This document shows, in pieces, positions 52,072 through 63,186 of a stretch of DNA of 64,000 nt; within the stretch, counting starts at the first letter, position 1, and the number at the start of each line of letters is the position of its first letter. This DNA is from Deinococcus puniceus. Lineage in GTDB: Bacteria > Deinococcota > Deinococci > Deinococcales > Deinococcaceae. The stretch spans positions 2,216,501 to 2,280,500 of the forward strand of contig NZ_CP011387.1 in assembly GCF_001644565.1 (NCBI RefSeq). Reading direction: 5' to 3'. A program made the translations under genes and the position numbers. The notes under the pieces were generated by a model, which saw only the letters and a list, made by a program, of their open reading frames with translations, searched no databases and had not been told where the DNA came from.

Positions 52072-52399
52072 GGCGGTGTGGCCCCTCCGGGCCGGAGTGC
52101 AGAAACGTCCGGTTCCCTCTATTCAGGTCAGCATTCAAGCTTGGTTCCAGACGAAGAGGCTCCATATGAGAACAGTTCACACGCCTAAAGTCAGGGACAA
52201 GTCAGGCCGTGAAGAATTGGGCATACAAGGCTAGGGAGGACGCTGGTGTGCAGGCACAGCAACGGGCGGCCCCATACGCGAGGCCGCCCCGTGGAAGTTC
52301 AAAATAGACTAAAACTCTGAACTGTACAGCGTTTCTATGGGTGGCGGAAAGACGTCAGGCACTCGGCCCTTCCCACTCCCGCCAATCCAATTCCTGCTT
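52072..52399. other. 328-nt pstS-pstC gap; no gene seen
   Basis: It contains a GC hairpin (52262-52271 with 52282-52292) without a U-run, the PHO-box-like pair at 52190-52205 and isolated GTCAG units near 52124 and 52346. Such gaps often carry an attenuating hairpin or an internal promoter that sets a higher level of the binding protein. Confidence 0.5.
52190..52205 (-). promoter_or_regulatory. PHO-box-like direct repeats upstream of pstC
   Basis: On the sense (minus) strand CTGAC occurs twice exactly 11 bp apart (plus-strand GTCAG at 52190 and 52201), the same unit and spacing as before pstS. Confidence 0.5.
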
Positions 52400-53434
52400 T
52401 TAGAGCTTCTTGCCGCCGTAGTTGATCGAGTTGACCAAAGCTTTGGCCTTGTTCAGCACGTTGGCGGGCAGCTTGGAGTAGTCCAGAGGCTCGTTGTACT
52501 GCTGGCCGGTGGTGATCATCCAGTTCAGCAGGTTCTTGAGGGCCTTGCCCTGCGCTTCGGTGCGGTTGCCGTACTTCTGATCCTGATAGAAGATGACGTA
52601 GGTGAAGCTGGCGATGGGGTAGGCCTCGGCGTTGGCGCTGTTGGTGATGCTGACGCGGGTATCGGTGGGAATCACGACGCCCAGTGCGGCGGCGGCGGCG
52701 GGGCCGTTGTCGGCCACCACGAACTTGCCTGCACGGTTTTGAACGCTGCCGTAAGCCAGTTTGTTCTGCTTGGCGTACACGAGTTCGACGTACCCGATGG
52801 CTCCGGGGGTGCTCTTCACGACTCCGGCTACGCCGTCATTGCCGCGTGCGCCCGTGCCCACAGGCCACTGGAGGCTGTTGCCCACGCCCACTTTGCTTTT
52901 CCACTCGCTGCTGACCTTGGCGAGATAATCGGCGAAGACGTAGGTGGTACCGGAGCCGTCGCTGCGGCGGGCCACCGTGATGGGCAAGGGGGGAATGGTG
53001 ACGCCGGGGTTCAGGGCAGCAATTGCTTTGTCGCCCCAAGTCTTGATCTTGCCGAGGTAGATGTCGGCCAGCACTTTACCGGTGAATTTCAGGGGGGTGG
53101 TGACGCCGGGCAGGTTGTAGCTGGGCACCACTGCGCCGATGGCGGTGGGGATTTGCAGCAACTTGGCGGGGGCGTCTTTCATGGCTTCGTCGGTCATGGC
53201 GTTGTCGCTGGCCCCGAAGTCCACGGTGCGCTCGATGATCTGCTTCTGGCCCGCGCCGCTGCCGACGGACTGGTAGTTCACGCTGACGCCAGTCTTCTCC
53301 TTGTACTCGGCAAACATCTTGGAGTACAGGGGGAAGGGGAAGCTCGCGCCCGCGCCCGTGATGCTGCCCTGAGCGGAGGCGGTGCCGAACGACGCGGTTG
53401 CAACAAGGGCGAGGCCCAAGAAAGTCTTCTTCAT
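52400..53434 (-). CDS. pstS: phosphate ABC transporter substrate-binding protein
   Basis: 344 residues. Signal peptide [21 protein letters not shown], then [16 protein letters not shown], the phosphate-loop motifs [10 protein letters not shown] and [11 protein letters not shown]. It captures phosphate outside the cytoplasmic membrane. First gene of pstSCAB; four 11-bp-spaced CTGAC/GTGAC units lie 24-61 bp before the ATG. Confidence 0.95.
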   Translation of the reverse strand: MKKTFLGLALVATASFGTASAQGSITGAGASFPFPLYSKMFAEYKEKTGVSVNYQSVGSGAGQKQIIERTVDFGASDNAMTDEAMKDAPAKLLQIPTAIGAVVPSYNLPGVTTPLKFTGKVLADIYLGKIKTWGDKAIAALNPGVTIPPLPITVARRSDGSGTTYVFADYLAKVSSEWKSKVGVGNSLQWPVGTGARGNDGVAGVVKSTPGAIGYVELVYAKQNKLAYGSVQNRAGKFVVADNGPAAAAALGVVIPTDTRVSITNSANAEAYPIASFTYVIFYQDQKYGNRTEAQGKALKNLLNWMITTGQQYNEPLDYSKLPANVLNKAKALVNSINYGGKKL

Positions 53435-53455
53435 GCCTGACAGCCTGAAGGTGAA

Positions 53456-53495
53456 CTGTCAGCGGGGCGTCACTGGAATGTCAGGGGATGGTCAG
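53456..53495 (-). promoter_or_regulatory. PHO-box-like array upstream of pstS
   Basis: Plus-strand GTCAG/GTCAC starts at 53458, 53469, 53480 and 53491, exactly 11 bp apart four times; sense-strand units are CTGAC, CTGAC, GTGAC, CTGAC. An inverted partner CTGACAG lies at 53437-53443. The 11-bp repeat of a TGTCA-like core is how PhoB/PhoP-type regulators bind. Confidence 0.65.
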
Positions 53496-53511
53496 GGCAT
53501 GACCCCCTCGC

Positions 53512-55503
53512 CTACTCCCCCCGGTAAGCCCGCAACGTCCCGTTCATAAAAGCCACGTACAGCGTACCGTCGGCGGCCAGTGGCGTAGCCTGCACACCCG
53601 TCGTTTCGCGGTGGCTCCAGCGGACTTCTCCGGTTCGCACGTCCAGCGCCACGAGTTCGCCCAGTTCAGAGGCCAGAAAGACCAAGCCCGCGCTGATGAC
53701 TGGGCTGGCGGTGACGCGGCCCTCTAAAGTGTGCGCCCATACGTCTTCGCCGTCCGCGAGGCGCAGCGCACGCACCGTACCGCCCCAGCCCGCCGCAATG
53801 ACGATACCGCCTGTGACGAGGCCAGCGGTGGGCGTGGCCGCAATTTGAGTCAGATCGGCAGGCGCAGCCACCACCGATGAGCGGGCGATGGCGGGCGCGG
53901 CCCAGATTTCGTCTTCTAGGTCGTATGTCCAGAGAATGGGGTCAGGGCTTCCCAGTGCCGCCCGCCCGCCGCGAATGGTCAGGTGCAGGGCGTGAATCTC
54001 TCCGGGCCAAGTGGCGACAACCAGCGTGGCCTCGCCGGGGGCGGTGGGCAGCAGGGCGGGCGTGCCGTGAACCGTGCCCACTTCTACCTTCCAGAGGGGG
54101 CTTCCGGTGCGGGCGTCTAGGGCGTGCAGCCATCCGTTTTCATCGCACAGGAGAGCCGCACCGCCCCACACCAGCGGACTGGCCGCCACTGGCCCGCCCG
54201 CGCGGTAGGCCCACGCCAGTTCTCCGGTGCGGGCGTCGAGGGCGTGCAAATGCCCGTCGCGGCTGGCGGCCAGCACCCGGTCTGCCCACAGCGTCGGTGC
54301 GCCCGTAAATTCGGCGCGGGCCTGATGCTTCCAGACCTCTGCGCCGTCCGACAGTTGCACGCGGCGCAAGGTGCCGTCCCACGCGCCGTACAGCACATGC
54401 CGCCCAATAAACGTGGCAGGCGCGGTCACTTCGTCGCGGGCGGCGTAGGTGGCAAAAGGCCGCCCGGAAGCATGCGTCAGCACCAACTGGCCCCCGCGAG
54501 TGCCGACTGCCACGAGGTCGCCCTCGCCCACTACAGCGGCAGGCCAAGTGACCTCGCCGGGGAGGGCCACACTCCATGCTTCGCGCAGGTTGGCGACGCG
54601 GGCGGGGCCGTCGGGGTGTTCTCCGGTGCGGGCGCGGCCTCCCCGGTACTGGCCCCGCGCATGGGCCGTCCACACGTCGCGGCGAGCCAACGCCCACAGG
54701 TGCGCCAACGCCTCGCCACTTTCGGGGCGGTGTTCGGGGCGCTTGGACAGCAGAGCTATCAGAACCCGTGCAATGGCGTCTGGCACGGCAGGATTCAGTT
54801 CACGCGGGTCTTTGGGCGTTTCATAGACGTGCTGAAACATCACGCTCTGGTCGGAATCGCCAATAAAAGGCGGACTGCCGCACGCCACCCGGTACAGCAC
54901 CGCGCCCAGCGCGTACAAATCGCTGCGGGGTTCCACGCCCACGCCTTTGGCCTGCTCGGGGGCCATGTAAGCGGGCGTGCCCAGCGTGACGCCGCTGCGG
55001 GTCAGGTGCCGGGTCTGTTCGGTCAGCGTGACCAGCCCGAAATCCATGATGCGCGGCAGTCCAGCCCCGTCCAGCAAGATGTTTCCGGGCGTGAGGTCAC
55101 GGTGCACGATGCCCTGAGAATGCACGAAATGCAGGGCGCGGGAAGCGAAGGCCGCCGCCGTGAGAAAGCGGGCCAGCGGGCCGGGCGCGTCTTCCAGCGG
55201 CCCCAGCGCCGTAATCTGCCCACCCGTAAACAGCGGCATAGTAAAAAAGGGGCGGCCAGAATCTTCCTCGCCCAAATCCAGCACAGGCACCACGCCGGGA
55301 TGCGTCAGGCGGGCCAAAGTGCGGACTTCACGCAGGAACCGCGCCCGGTCAGAGTCCGGCACATGCGCGTGCATCAGCTTCACGGCCACTTCCCGGTCTA
55401 GCAGGGCGTCGTGGGCGCGGAACACACGGGCGCTGCCGCCTTCGCCCAACAGGGCACGCAGGGTGTAGCGGGCGGCGATGGTTGCGCCAATCTCTAGCGG
55501 CAT
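53512..55503 (-). CDS. serine/threonine protein kinase with C-terminal PQQ-type beta-propeller (RqkA-like)
   Basis: About 663 residues from ATG 55503. Kinase domain (1-275): P-loop [13 protein letters not shown]-type Lys in REVAVKLM, catalytic loop [15 protein letters not shown] in IMDFGLVTL, and TPAYMAPEQ. After a linker the rest is a run of PQQ-like blades, each with a D/A-x-x-G-x-x-W element ([43 protein letters not shown]). No membrane helix separates the two. This is the plan of the D. radiodurans quinoprotein kinase RqkA, implicated in the DNA-damage response. TACACT lies upstream. Confidence 0.85.
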   Translation of the reverse strand: MPLEIGATIAARYTLRALLGEGGSARVFRAHDALLDREVAVKLMHAHVPDSDRARFLREVRTLARLTHPGVVPVLDLGEEDSGRPFFTMPLFTGGQITALGPLEDAPGPLARFLTAAAFASRALHFVHSQGIVHRDLTPGNILLDGAGLPRIMDFGLVTLTEQTRHLTRSGVTLGTPAYMAPEQAKGVGVEPRSDLYALGAVLYRVACGSPPFIGDSDQSVMFQHVYETPKDPRELNPAVPDAIARVLIALLSKRPEHRPESGEALAHLWALARRDVWTAHARGQYRGGRARTGEHPDGPARVANLREAWSVALPGEVTWPAAVVGEGDLVAVGTRGGQLVLTHASGRPFATYAARDEVTAPATFIGRHVLYGAWDGTLRRVQLSDGAEVWKHQARAEFTGAPTLWADRVLAASRDGHLHALDARTGELAWAYRAGGPVAASPLVWGGAALLCDENGWLHALDARTGSPLWKVEVGTVHGTPALLPTAPGEATLVVATWPGEIHALHLTIRGGRAALGSPDPILWTYDLEDEIWAAPAIARSSVVAAPADLTQIAATPTAGLVTGGIVIAAGWGGTVRALRLADGEDVWAHTLEGRVTASPVISAGLVFLASELGELVALDVRTGEVRWSHRETTGVQATPLAADGTLYVAFMNGTLRAYRGE

Positions 55504-55600
55504 ACTCGTGGGGCCATACGGGAAGGAGTGTAGCGCCCGGTGGGGTGAGGCGGGGTGCTGGAGCGGGGGCATGGATGCAGTCTGAGGGGGAGGGGGCTTG

Positions 55601-55803
55601 GTCTAAGGGTCTAAAGGTCTAGGGTCTAAGGTGGTGGGGCGGGGGCGGCTACTGGGTGGCCCCCCCACCCCGCTGCCTTGCAGCGCCCCTCCCCCGCAAG
55701 GGTGGAGGGACAACGGCAAGAGCAAGAATCGTGGGCTTTTGACTCCCTCCACCTTGAGGGGGGAGGGCTGGGGAGGGGGTGAGTGAGCAAAGCGATTGCC
55801 CCT
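55601..55803. repeat. repeat family A, copy 3 (inverted)
   Basis: It fills most of the 362-nt gap 55504-55865. Order is reversed: GTCTAAGGGTCTAAAGGTCT, CCCCGCTGCCTTGCAGC, CCGCAAGGGTGGAGGG, CCTTGAGGGGGGAGGGCTGG, GGAGGGGGTGAGTGAGCAAA, GCGATTGCCC. No gene in the gap; the FAD-oxidoreductase promoter (TACACT, 55854-55859) is at its end. Confidence 0.7.
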
Positions 55804-55865
55804 CCTTAAACCCAGCCCGCACCACCTCAGCCTCCATCCACTCCCCCACCCTCTACACTCTCCCC

Positions 55866-57317
55866 ATGTCCCCCACCCCTAACGCCGCCCCCAAATCTGC
55901 CGAATGGGACGCCATCGTGATCGGGTCTGGGCCGAATGGACTGGCTGGGGCAGTCACGCTGGCGCGGGCAGGCTTGCGGGTGCTGGTGCTGGAGCGCAAT
56001 GCCCAACCCGGCGGTGGCCTCAGCAGCGCGGCGCTGACCCTGCCGGGGTTTACGCACGATGTCGGCAGCGCTATTCATCCGCTGGGACTGGCCTCGCCCG
56101 CGTTTCGGGACTGGCCGCTGCACGCCTTCGGGCTGGACTGGGTGACGCCGCCTGCACCATTTGGACATGTGATGGAAGACGGACGCGGCGTGGTGATCGA
56201 GCAGAGTTTGGACGCCACCGCCGAGAGCTTGGGCGCGGGGGGGCGGGGCTGGCGCACGCTGTTTGGGCCGATGCTGGCGGGTTGGGAAGGCATGCTGGAT
56301 GACGTGCTGCGACCCTTGCCCCGGCTCCCCAAGCACCCGCTGACGCTGGCCCGCTTTGGGCTGCGAGGCGTGCCGCCTGCCGTGTTGGGCGCACGACTTC
56401 TCAAGACTCCTGAAGCGCGTGCGGCATGGGCTGGGCTGGCCGCACACGGCACGTTGCCGCTGTCGGTTCCCGGCACTGGAGCGGCGGCGCTGATGCTGGG
56501 CACGCTGGCCCACGCGGTGAATTGGCCGTTTCCACGCGGCGGCGCACAGAGTCTGACGAATGCGCTGGTGGCCTACCTGCGGTTTCTGGGCGGCGACGTG
56601 CAAACGGGCGTGAACGTGGAGAGCCTGAAAGACCTTCCCCCCGCCCGCGTGGTGCTGGTGGATTCCAGCCCGCGTGTGCTGCTGGACTTGCTGGGCGACG
56701 CCGCCACGCCCGCCTACCGCCGCTGGTTGGGGCGCTACCGCTACGGCAGCGGCATTCTGAAACTGGATTATGCCTTGTCGGGGCCGGTGCCTTGGCTTGA
56801 CCCAGCGTTGCGGCGGGCAGGCACGCTGCATCTGGGCGGCACGTTGGAAGCCATTGCACAGGCCGAAGCCACCGTGTCACGCGGTGGTTTGCCGGAACGC
56901 CCTTACGTGCTCGCCGCGCAGCACACTTTGTTTGACCCGTCTCGCGCTCCGGCAGGCCAGCACACCTTCTGGGCATACGCTCATGTGCCGCCGAATACGC
57001 CCGACTCCTACGCCGACACGATAGAGGCGCAAATCGAACGTGCCGCCCCCGGTTTCCGTGATCTGATCTTGGGGCGTACCCTGACCAACGCCCGCCAGCT
57101 TCAGGCACTGAGTCCGGTGTTCGAGGGCGGCGACGTGAATGGTGGCAAAGGCGATTTATGGGGCTTACTGGCCCGGCCCCTGCCCACGCCCACGCCGTAC
57201 CGCACACCCGATCCGCGCGTGTATTTGTGCAGCAGCGCCACGCCCCCCGGCGGCGGCATTCACGGCATGGGGGGGTATTGGGCGGCGAGGGCAGCCTTGA
57301 ACGACCACCAGTTCTAA
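55866..57317 (+). CDS. phytoene-desaturase-like FAD oxidoreductase
   Basis: About 483 residues from ATG 55866. N-terminal dinucleotide fold [28 protein letters not shown] and [20 protein letters not shown], as in CrtI/CrtD/CrtO-like desaturases and ketolases; the C-terminal FAD motif [19 protein letters not shown] closes it. Deinococci have several such genes for carotenoids, but most of this subgroup is uncharacterised, so a carotenoid role is only possible. TACACT is 6 nt before the ATG; the frame is open further upstream. The 3' end overlaps the convergent gene by 4 nt. Confidence 0.8.
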   Translation: MSPTPNAAPKSAEWDAIVIGSGPNGLAGAVTLARAGLRVLVLERNAQPGGGLSSAALTLPGFTHDVGSAIHPLGLASPAFRDWPLHAFGLDWVTPPAPFGHVMEDGRGVVIEQSLDATAESLGAGGRGWRTLFGPMLAGWEGMLDDVLRPLPRLPKHPLTLARFGLRGVPPAVLGARLLKTPEARAAWAGLAAHGTLPLSVPGTGAAALMLGTLAHAVNWPFPRGGAQSLTNALVAYLRFLGGDVQTGVNVESLKDLPPARVVLVDSSPRVLLDLLGDAATPAYRRWLGRYRYGSGILKLDYALSGPVPWLDPALRRAGTLHLGGTLEAIAQAEATVSRGGLPERPYVLAAQHTLFDPSRAPAGQHTFWAYAHVPPNTPDSYADTIEAQIERAAPGFRDLILGRTLTNARQLQALSPVFEGGDVNGGKGDLWGLLARPLPTPTPYRTPDPRVYLCSSATPPGGGIHGMGGYWAARAALNDHQF

Positions 57318-58519
57318 GCTGTTTCTGCCCGCAGTTGCCCCGGCGTCAGCGGTTCGCTCAGCAGGCGGGCAAATCCTGCCGCGCCGTGCCGCTCCATCCA
57401 GCCTTCTACCAGTGCGCCGCCCACGCTGTAGGTGAAGATGTAAGCCCGAAAGCTAGGCTGCGAGATGAAACGCAGGCTTTGGCGTGCGCGTTCAATCGGG
57501 GCCACGCTGTACTGCATCAGGAAATCCAGCACCTCGGCTTCGGGCACACCGTCGGCGTGCAGCATCAGGGCCGCCGTGCCGGGAACGCCCTTCAAGTGCT
57601 CGCGGGCCAGCTCGGCGTGCTGGAAGGCGCGAACGTCGTCGGGATCTAGGCCCGCCAATGCAGCCAGTTCGCCCGCCAGCCACACATCCTGCTCTTCACG
57701 CGACATCAGCGCGGCGCGGGCATTCACGGCAATGCCTTCGCTGACCACGCATTCGGGTGCATTGATCAACTGAATCCCGTGTTCCTGCCAGCCGCGCCCA
57801 CGCACCAGTTTGGCCTCTTTGGTGGCGTGTTCGGTGTGGTGGCCGGGGTAGCCCTCATGCGCCAGCAAATCGGGCAAGGTGGGCAGCAGCACGGGCAAAT
57901 CGGTGTTGATGTCGATGCGGCTCTGAAGATTCCCCAGCGGCCAGTTGTATCCGCCCCAAGGCTTATCGCTGACCAACTCCACCGAAAAGTTTTCGCCGTC
58001 CGGCAGACCAAAACGCTGCCAGGTACGCTCACGCAAAGTCTCCAGAATAGGCGCGGCCACCCGCACAATCTCGGACTTGGGCAGAGCCACCCGCGCCCGT
58101 AGCGCCTCTTCACGCTGAAGCAGGCTGCCGCTGCCGGGAAGAGCCGCACTCAACGCCGCTAAAGCTTCGTCTAGCACGCTGAATTCTGACCGCACGGGGT
58201 CAATGTCGAACAGGCCGCGCACTTCCTCGGCGTAGGGCAACTGCTGGCCCGTCAGCATTCCGGTCAAGGTGTGCATGGCCCGCGCCTGCACAGTGAGGAA
58301 GGTGCGCCGGGCCGTGTCTTCTACCCCATTCACCGCGTCCAGCAGCGCCTCGGCTTGGGCGTGCAGGGTGGCAGGCTCGCGCCAAGTCCGGTCAGCCCAC
58401 TCCGGCGGGCCACCGTAGCCGTCCACAAAGCCTTCTAGGTGGGCATCTATGCCGTGAGCCAGTCGGATATATGGTTCGGCAATATCGGGCGAAGAATGGC
58501 CGTTTGGTGCAGTGGTCAT
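57314..58519 (-). CDS. DUF885-like metallopeptidase-type protein
   Basis: 401 residues. [15 protein letters not shown] carries the HExYPGHH pattern of the DUF885 peptidase-like family, with a later Glu in [11 protein letters not shown] as possible third ligand. No signal peptide, so cytoplasmic. Function unknown beyond likely zinc binding. Confidence 0.72.
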   Translation of the reverse strand: MTTAPNGHSSPDIAEPYIRLAHGIDAHLEGFVDGYGGPPEWADRTWREPATLHAQAEALLDAVNGVEDTARRTFLTVQARAMHTLTGMLTGQQLPYAEEVRGLFDIDPVRSEFSVLDEALAALSAALPGSGSLLQREEALRARVALPKSEIVRVAAPILETLRERTWQRFGLPDGENFSVELVSDKPWGGYNWPLGNLQSRIDINTDLPVLLPTLPDLLAHEGYPGHHTEHATKEAKLVRGRGWQEHGIQLINAPECVVSEGIAVNARAALMSREEQDVWLAGELAALAGLDPDDVRAFQHAELAREHLKGVPGTAALMLHADGVPEAEVLDFLMQYSVAPIERARQSLRFISQPSFRAYIFTYSVGGALVEGWMERHGAAGFARLLSEPLTPGQLRAETA

Positions 58520-58556
58520 GCCCGAAAGAATGGCATGTCGGTGGGGGTGGGGCGTG

Positions 58557-58784
58557 GTCTAAGGGTCTAAAAGTCTAAGGGTCTAAGGGTCTAAGGTGTT
58601 GGGGCGGTTTCGCTGCTGAATTGCCCCCTCACCCCTCTCTGCTGCGCAGCTCTGCGAGTCCCGCAAGGGGCGAAGGCGAAGGGCAAGAACTGAATCTGGG
58701 GCTGTTTGCTCCCTCTCCCTTGAGGGGGGAGGGCCGGGGAGGGGGTGAGTGAGCAACGCGATTGCCCTTGACCTACCTTAGACC
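58557..58784. repeat. repeat family A, copy 4 (inverted), with family B run
   Basis: It occupies most of the 325-nt gap 58520-58844. It starts with five GTCTAAGGG-type units, then CCCCTCACCCCTCTCTGCTG, CCCGCAAGGGGCGAAGGCGA, TCCCTTGAGGGGGGAGGG, GGAGGGGGTGAGTGAGCAAC, GCGATTGCCCTTG, and closes with CCTTAGACC. Confidence 0.7.
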
Positions 58785-58844
58785 ACCCCACCTTCCCACC
58801 TTTCACCACGTTGCCCCGGCTCCCGCCCCGCTACACTCCGGCGC

Positions 58845-60137
<1,293 letters not shown>

Positions 60138-60151
60138 ATGACTCTTGCCGC

Positions 60152-60595
60152 TCACAAAAAAGTGATCCACTGGCGCAACACCGCCGTCAATTCCGCCTGA
60201 TGCGCGGCGATGTCTTCCTGAGTGCGGAAGCCCACGGCGGCCCGGTCTGGCCCCAACCAAGTCAGCAGGTTGCCGGGGTCGGTCAGGCTGGCCCGGATGT
60301 CCGAATCTGCCCGCTTTTTGGCTCCCAAATGCAGAATCAAGCGGGCGCTGTCCTGAGTGCGAAGGTGAAACGTAGCGAAATCTCCCGATGTCCGGAAGTT
60401 GGGCGCGTTCCATTTCACAGTTTCGGTCACTGCCGGATCAACGTTCAGAAGAAGCTGTCTGAGAGCCAGAATTTCAGGCTTGCAAGGGTGGGTTAAAGAA
60501 GCCAGAAAACTCTCGACGGAGAGCGGTTTGTTGCCTCTATCAGAGCTTGTCGTTCCTGAGTTGGTCTGCTCTGAGCTTGAAGGAACACGCGGCAT
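60152..60595 (-). CDS. DUF1801 domain protein (YdhG-like)
   Basis: About 147 residues from ATG 60595. The DUF1801 core is KPEILALRQLLLNVDPAVTETVKWNAPNFRTSGDFATFHL, with the conserved W-x-x-P and aromatic positions. Function unknown. The SD AAGGAG lies 5 nt before ATG 60595, so GTG 60601, at zero spacing, is rejected. Confidence 0.75.
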   Translation of the reverse strand: MPRVPSSSEQTNSGTTSSDRGNKPLSVESFLASLTHPCKPEILALRQLLLNVDPAVTETVKWNAPNFRTSGDFATFHLRTQDSARLILHLGAKKRADSDIRASLTDPGNLLTWLGPDRAAVGFRTQEDIAAHQAELTAVLRQWITFL

Positions 60596-60654
60596 AGTCA
60601 CTCCTTTGTTGAGGGCCAGAATAGGGTCAGGCGTTCGATATTCTCCGCTTTCAC

Positions 60655-61668
60655 ATGGCGGTTACGGTGTCCAGCCTCCTTGCCGCCTATTCTGTGGGCC
60701 GGGGGGCAGGCGTGACACAAGCAAGGCAAGACAAAGAAGGTTCCGCCGACCGCTGGACAGGCGAGCGGCTGACCCCAGAACGCATCAGCGAGCGCCTCGT
60801 TTCTGACCGCAAAGTGCGGGCGGTGGCGCAGGCGGGCAGCTACGGCACCGAAAACGCTTGGGCGGGCAGCCAGCCGACGTTCGTGACCTTCGAGCGTGGC
60901 CTGCTGTCGGCGCAAACCGAAACGCGGGCCGGAATTACTGTGAACCGCTGGCCCTACGAGAAGCTAGAAGAATGGCGCGACTGGGACGCGGCGAGGCAAG
61001 AAGCGCCGCTGGCCCTGCTGGCGACGAGCCGCGTAGCCTACGATCCCACCGGGTTTTATGGCCGGATTCAGCGCACCTTATGGAACCTGAACGCCTCGCA
61101 GTTGGCCGCGTGGCGCTCGGAGTTGCTGCACCGGGGCACAGAACGCCTGAACGCCGCGCACACGGCCTACACCGGCCCCGGCCACAGCGTGCAGGAGCAG
61201 TTGTTGGCCCTTGCCGACGCCCGCGACGTGGCCCTCAATCTGCTGTATCCGGCCCTGCTGACCCACTCTCACACGTGGCCGGAATTTGAAATCCGGCTGC
61301 CCCACGCTTGGCGGGCGGCGGCGGGGCTGCGCTTTCCCAAGGCGGTGTACGGCCTAGACAGCTTGTACGGCTTTGGCGGCGAACCCGAGGCGCGGCGGGT
61401 GCTGCTGGCGACTCGCGGCTTGGGGTTACTGGAGCAGGAAAAGCGTGCCCGTGCCGCCTTCAACTCCGGCTATTACGACGGAGCCGTGCGTCTGCTGCGC
61501 GACGAAACCGCACGCACCCACCGCACTGACTTAGAGCGCTGGGGGTTTATCAGCAGCGTGAGGCGCGACAAATTGGCGACTCTGATCGGCGTAGAACGCT
61601 CGCCACTCGGCCCCGCCGCCCTACAGATTGCCGGAGACCTGCTGGAACATGCGCGGGAAGGGCGGTGA
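60655..61668 (+). CDS. unrecognised protein, ~337 residues
   Basis: The middle portion is helix-rich with many Trp and Arg. [20 protein letters not shown] near residue 60 faintly recalls a nucleotidyltransferase GS motif, but the acidic residues are not placed convincingly. Further motifs such as [21 protein letters not shown] and [16 protein letters not shown] are not recognised. No signal peptide. TATTCT lies 10 nt before the ATG. Its stop overlaps (GTGA) the start of the next gene, which is interrupted by an IS element, so the two were probably co-transcribed. Confidence 0.55.
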   Translation: MAVTVSSLLAAYSVGRGAGVTQARQDKEGSADRWTGERLTPERISERLVSDRKVRAVAQAGSYGTENAWAGSQPTFVTFERGLLSAQTETRAGITVNRWPYEKLEEWRDWDAARQEAPLALLATSRVAYDPTGFYGRIQRTLWNLNASQLAAWRSELLHRGTERLNAAHTAYTGPGHSVQEQLLALADARDVALNLLYPALLTHSHTWPEFEIRLPHAWRAAAGLRFPKAVYGLDSLYGFGGEPEARRVLLATRGLGLLEQEKRARAAFNSGYYDGAVRLLRDETARTHRTDLERWGFISSVRRDKLATLIGVERSPLGPAALQIAGDLLEHAREGR

Positions 61669-61702
61669 AGTTCCTCTTGTGGGCCTTATTATTGATACCG
61701 GT

Positions 61703-62350
61703 TTAAATCGGAGTTGCTGCCATGAGCCGCTGTGGTAGACAAATGTACCGCACCCGTTGCCATCCTGAGCGGAGTCGCTCTCTGAGCTCTTTCACCGTCT
61801 TGGGGCAGAAATTACCGAGGATGTTGCGCTTGACATAAGCCCAGACCTTCTCAATAGGGTTCAATTCGGGCGAGTACGGGGGCAAATAGACCAGGGCCAG
61901 GCGTTCTACGGTCTTTACGAAAGCCGACACGGCTTTCGCTCGGTGGATGGCGGCGTTGTCCAGCACCAAGATGACCTCACCTGGGACATGCTTCAAAAGG
62001 TGTTCCAAAAACGTCACCACATTGTCCGTCTTGATCGCTCCTGCCTGAGTGTGCTGCAGGAATTGGCCTGTCGACGTGATTGCCAAGGTGGTCGACAGTT
62101 TCTGCCAACTGGCCGGAAGACGCACGATCGGCGTCTTCCCTTTGGGGGCCCATGTTCGGCGCACCACACCTTTCAAACTGAAGCCCACTTCATCCAGGTA
62201 CACCAGGGTCGCGCCGAGCGCAACCTTTTTTTTCGACCGCTGGGCGCGTGGTCTGCACCCAGGTTCGCACGGCGGTCTCGTTCTGTTCCAGCGCGCCTTT
62301 GCTCGGCCGTTGAGGTGAGAATCCCAACCCGTGCAGCAGTTTGCGAACAT
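61703..62350 (-). CDS. IS630-family transposase, downstream frame (catalytic DDE domain)
   Basis: The meaningful part starts around RSKKKVALGATLVYLDEVGF. Catalytic residues: Asp in YLDEVGF, Asp in LVLDNAAIHRA, Glu in PPYSPELNPIEKVWAYVKRN. The frame lacks its own proper start and is expected to be joined to the upstream frame at the A8 run (62226-62233). ORF coordinates begin at an internal start codon that need not be used. Confidence 0.85.
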   Translation of the reverse strand: MFANCCTGWDSHLNGRAKARWNRTRPPCEPGCRPRAQRSKKKVALGATLVYLDEVGFSLKGVVRRTWAPKGKTPIVRLPASWQKLSTTLAITSTGQFLQHTQAGAIKTDNVVTFLEHLLKHVPGEVILVLDNAAIHRAKAVSAFVKTVERLALVYLPPYSPELNPIEKVWAYVKRNILGNFCPKTVKELRERLRSGWQRVRYICLPQRLMAATPI

Positions 62351-62702
62351 GATCCGGGTGGTACCAAACGCCTAAGCGACGACCGATGACCTCCCGCACG
62401 CGAGGGGTCGTCCACGTCTCATCGGGAAACCCAAACGCGCCAGCACCCTCCTCCAGGAGGGTGCCAATCTGCTGTCGCTGTTCAGGGGTCAAGCGGCCTG
62501 GACGACCAGGCGTGACAGTCGCTTCTAGACTGCCCTGCTTTTTGAGACGCTCTTTCCAGGTGTAGACGGTGTGGATGGAAACGCCAAACTGATCGGCCAA
62601 CTGCTGATTGCTCTGCCCACCCGCCTGGAGGAAGGGCAGCGCGGCCAGTCGTCGCTCTTCGAGCTGAGCGCGGGTGTACTTCGAGGGGTGCCAAGACGCC
62701 AT
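62190..62702 (-). CDS. IS630-family transposase, upstream frame (helix-turn-helix part)
   Basis: 170 residues: LADQFGVSIHTVYTWKERLKKQG is the helix-turn-helix, followed by a second HTH-like winged region (VREVIGRRLGVWYHPDHVRKLLHGLGFSPQRP). The true protein leaves this frame at the A8 run; the last residues (CARRDPGVPG) are out of frame. Joining to the catalytic frame requires +1 shift or loss of one A. Confidence 0.82.
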   Translation of the reverse strand: MASWHPSKYTRAQLEERRLAALPFLQAGGQSNQQLADQFGVSIHTVYTWKERLKKQGSLEATVTPGRPGRLTPEQRQQIGTLLEEGAGAFGFPDETWTTPRVREVIGRRLGVWYHPDHVRKLLHGLGFSPQRPSKGALEQNETAVRTWVQTTRPAVEKKGCARRDPGVPG

Positions 62703-63129
62703 ACTTCACCCAAGGTAGCAACTCCGATTTGGGCCGCTATCAATAGGTGGGGTCGCCCTCGCTGCTCCAGTCTTCTCGACAGTCCCCAAGCCTTATCAGC
62801 TCACGCAGACGCGGGTGCTGGGGACAGTTTTACTACTCTTGGCGGAAACGAGCCGCACCGTTCCCAGCATTATTGGTGGTCAGCCGACGTTACAGACCAC
62901 AACTTTGCTGATTTCCCGCGATTCCCGAACCGGTCAAACCCGCTGGAAACGCTATTTGGGCGAACGCTGGAGCATCACGGGTTCGGATGGGCGGAGTGTG
63001 GCAGTGCTGCAGGCCATTCCCGGCGGCGAGCGCACCCGCGTGTACGCCTTGTCTGATGGAAAATTGATAGAGAAAACTGAGGTCTACCGGGCTACACCAA
63101 CCACGCCCTAAATCCTAATTCGGCCTACC

Positions 63130-63171
63130 AAAAAGAATCCGGCTCCATCCCATATCGGGGCGGAGCCGGAT
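63130..63171 (-). terminator. terminator of the membrane-protein gene
   Basis: On the minus strand ATCCGGCTCC (63162-63171) pairs with GGAGCCGGAT (63137-63146) over 10 bp, followed by TCTTTTT. Confidence 0.8.
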
Positions 63172-63186
63172 GCTTGACTGCTGTGC

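Larger units (their letters stand above)
61692..62743 (-). mobile_element. IS630-family insertion sequence (1052 bp)
   Basis: Left end TTGATACCGGTTTAAATCGG and right end (complement) TTGATAGCGGCCCAAATCGG continue into AGTTGCTGCC / AGTTGCTACC, giving ~30-bp imperfect inverted repeats (61692-61721, 62714-62743). A TA dinucleotide flanks both sides (61690-61691, 62744-62745), the TA target duplication typical of IS630/Tc1-like elements. It carries two overlapping transposase frames on the minus strand. Confidence 0.9.
61665..63111 (+). pseudogene. small exported protein gene interrupted by the IS630-family element
   Basis: The first nine codons lie at 61665-61691 ([12 protein letters not shown]), then the IS (61692-62743) with one TA copy on each side, then the rest at 62746-63111 (GGVALAAPVFSTVPKPYQL..., ending at TAA). 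Precise removal of the IS and one TA restores one open frame of 130 residues with a continuous signal peptide [15 protein letters not shown]. The mature part has a W-containing DSRTGQTRWKRYLGERW and DGRSVAVLQAIPGG strand pattern, PQQ-propeller-like but too short for a full propeller. Inactive in this strain. Confidence 0.8.

Noticed and set aside
52262..52292. Terminator between pstS and pstC
   Set aside because: A good GC hairpin but no U-run on either strand; listed only as a hairpin in the gap.
58557..58600. GTCTAAGGG units as a CRISPR array
   Set aside because: Units are ~8-10 bp with no spacers of constant length and no cas genes nearby.
60655..61668. MNT-type nucleotidyltransferase or toxin of a TA pair
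   Set aside because: Only a weak GS motif, no convincing DxD, and the partner gene is a broken exported protein, not an antitoxin.
62571..63056. 161-codon frame spanning the right IS end
   Set aside because: It starts inside the IS on the antisense of the transposase and runs out of frame with the restored exported-protein gene.
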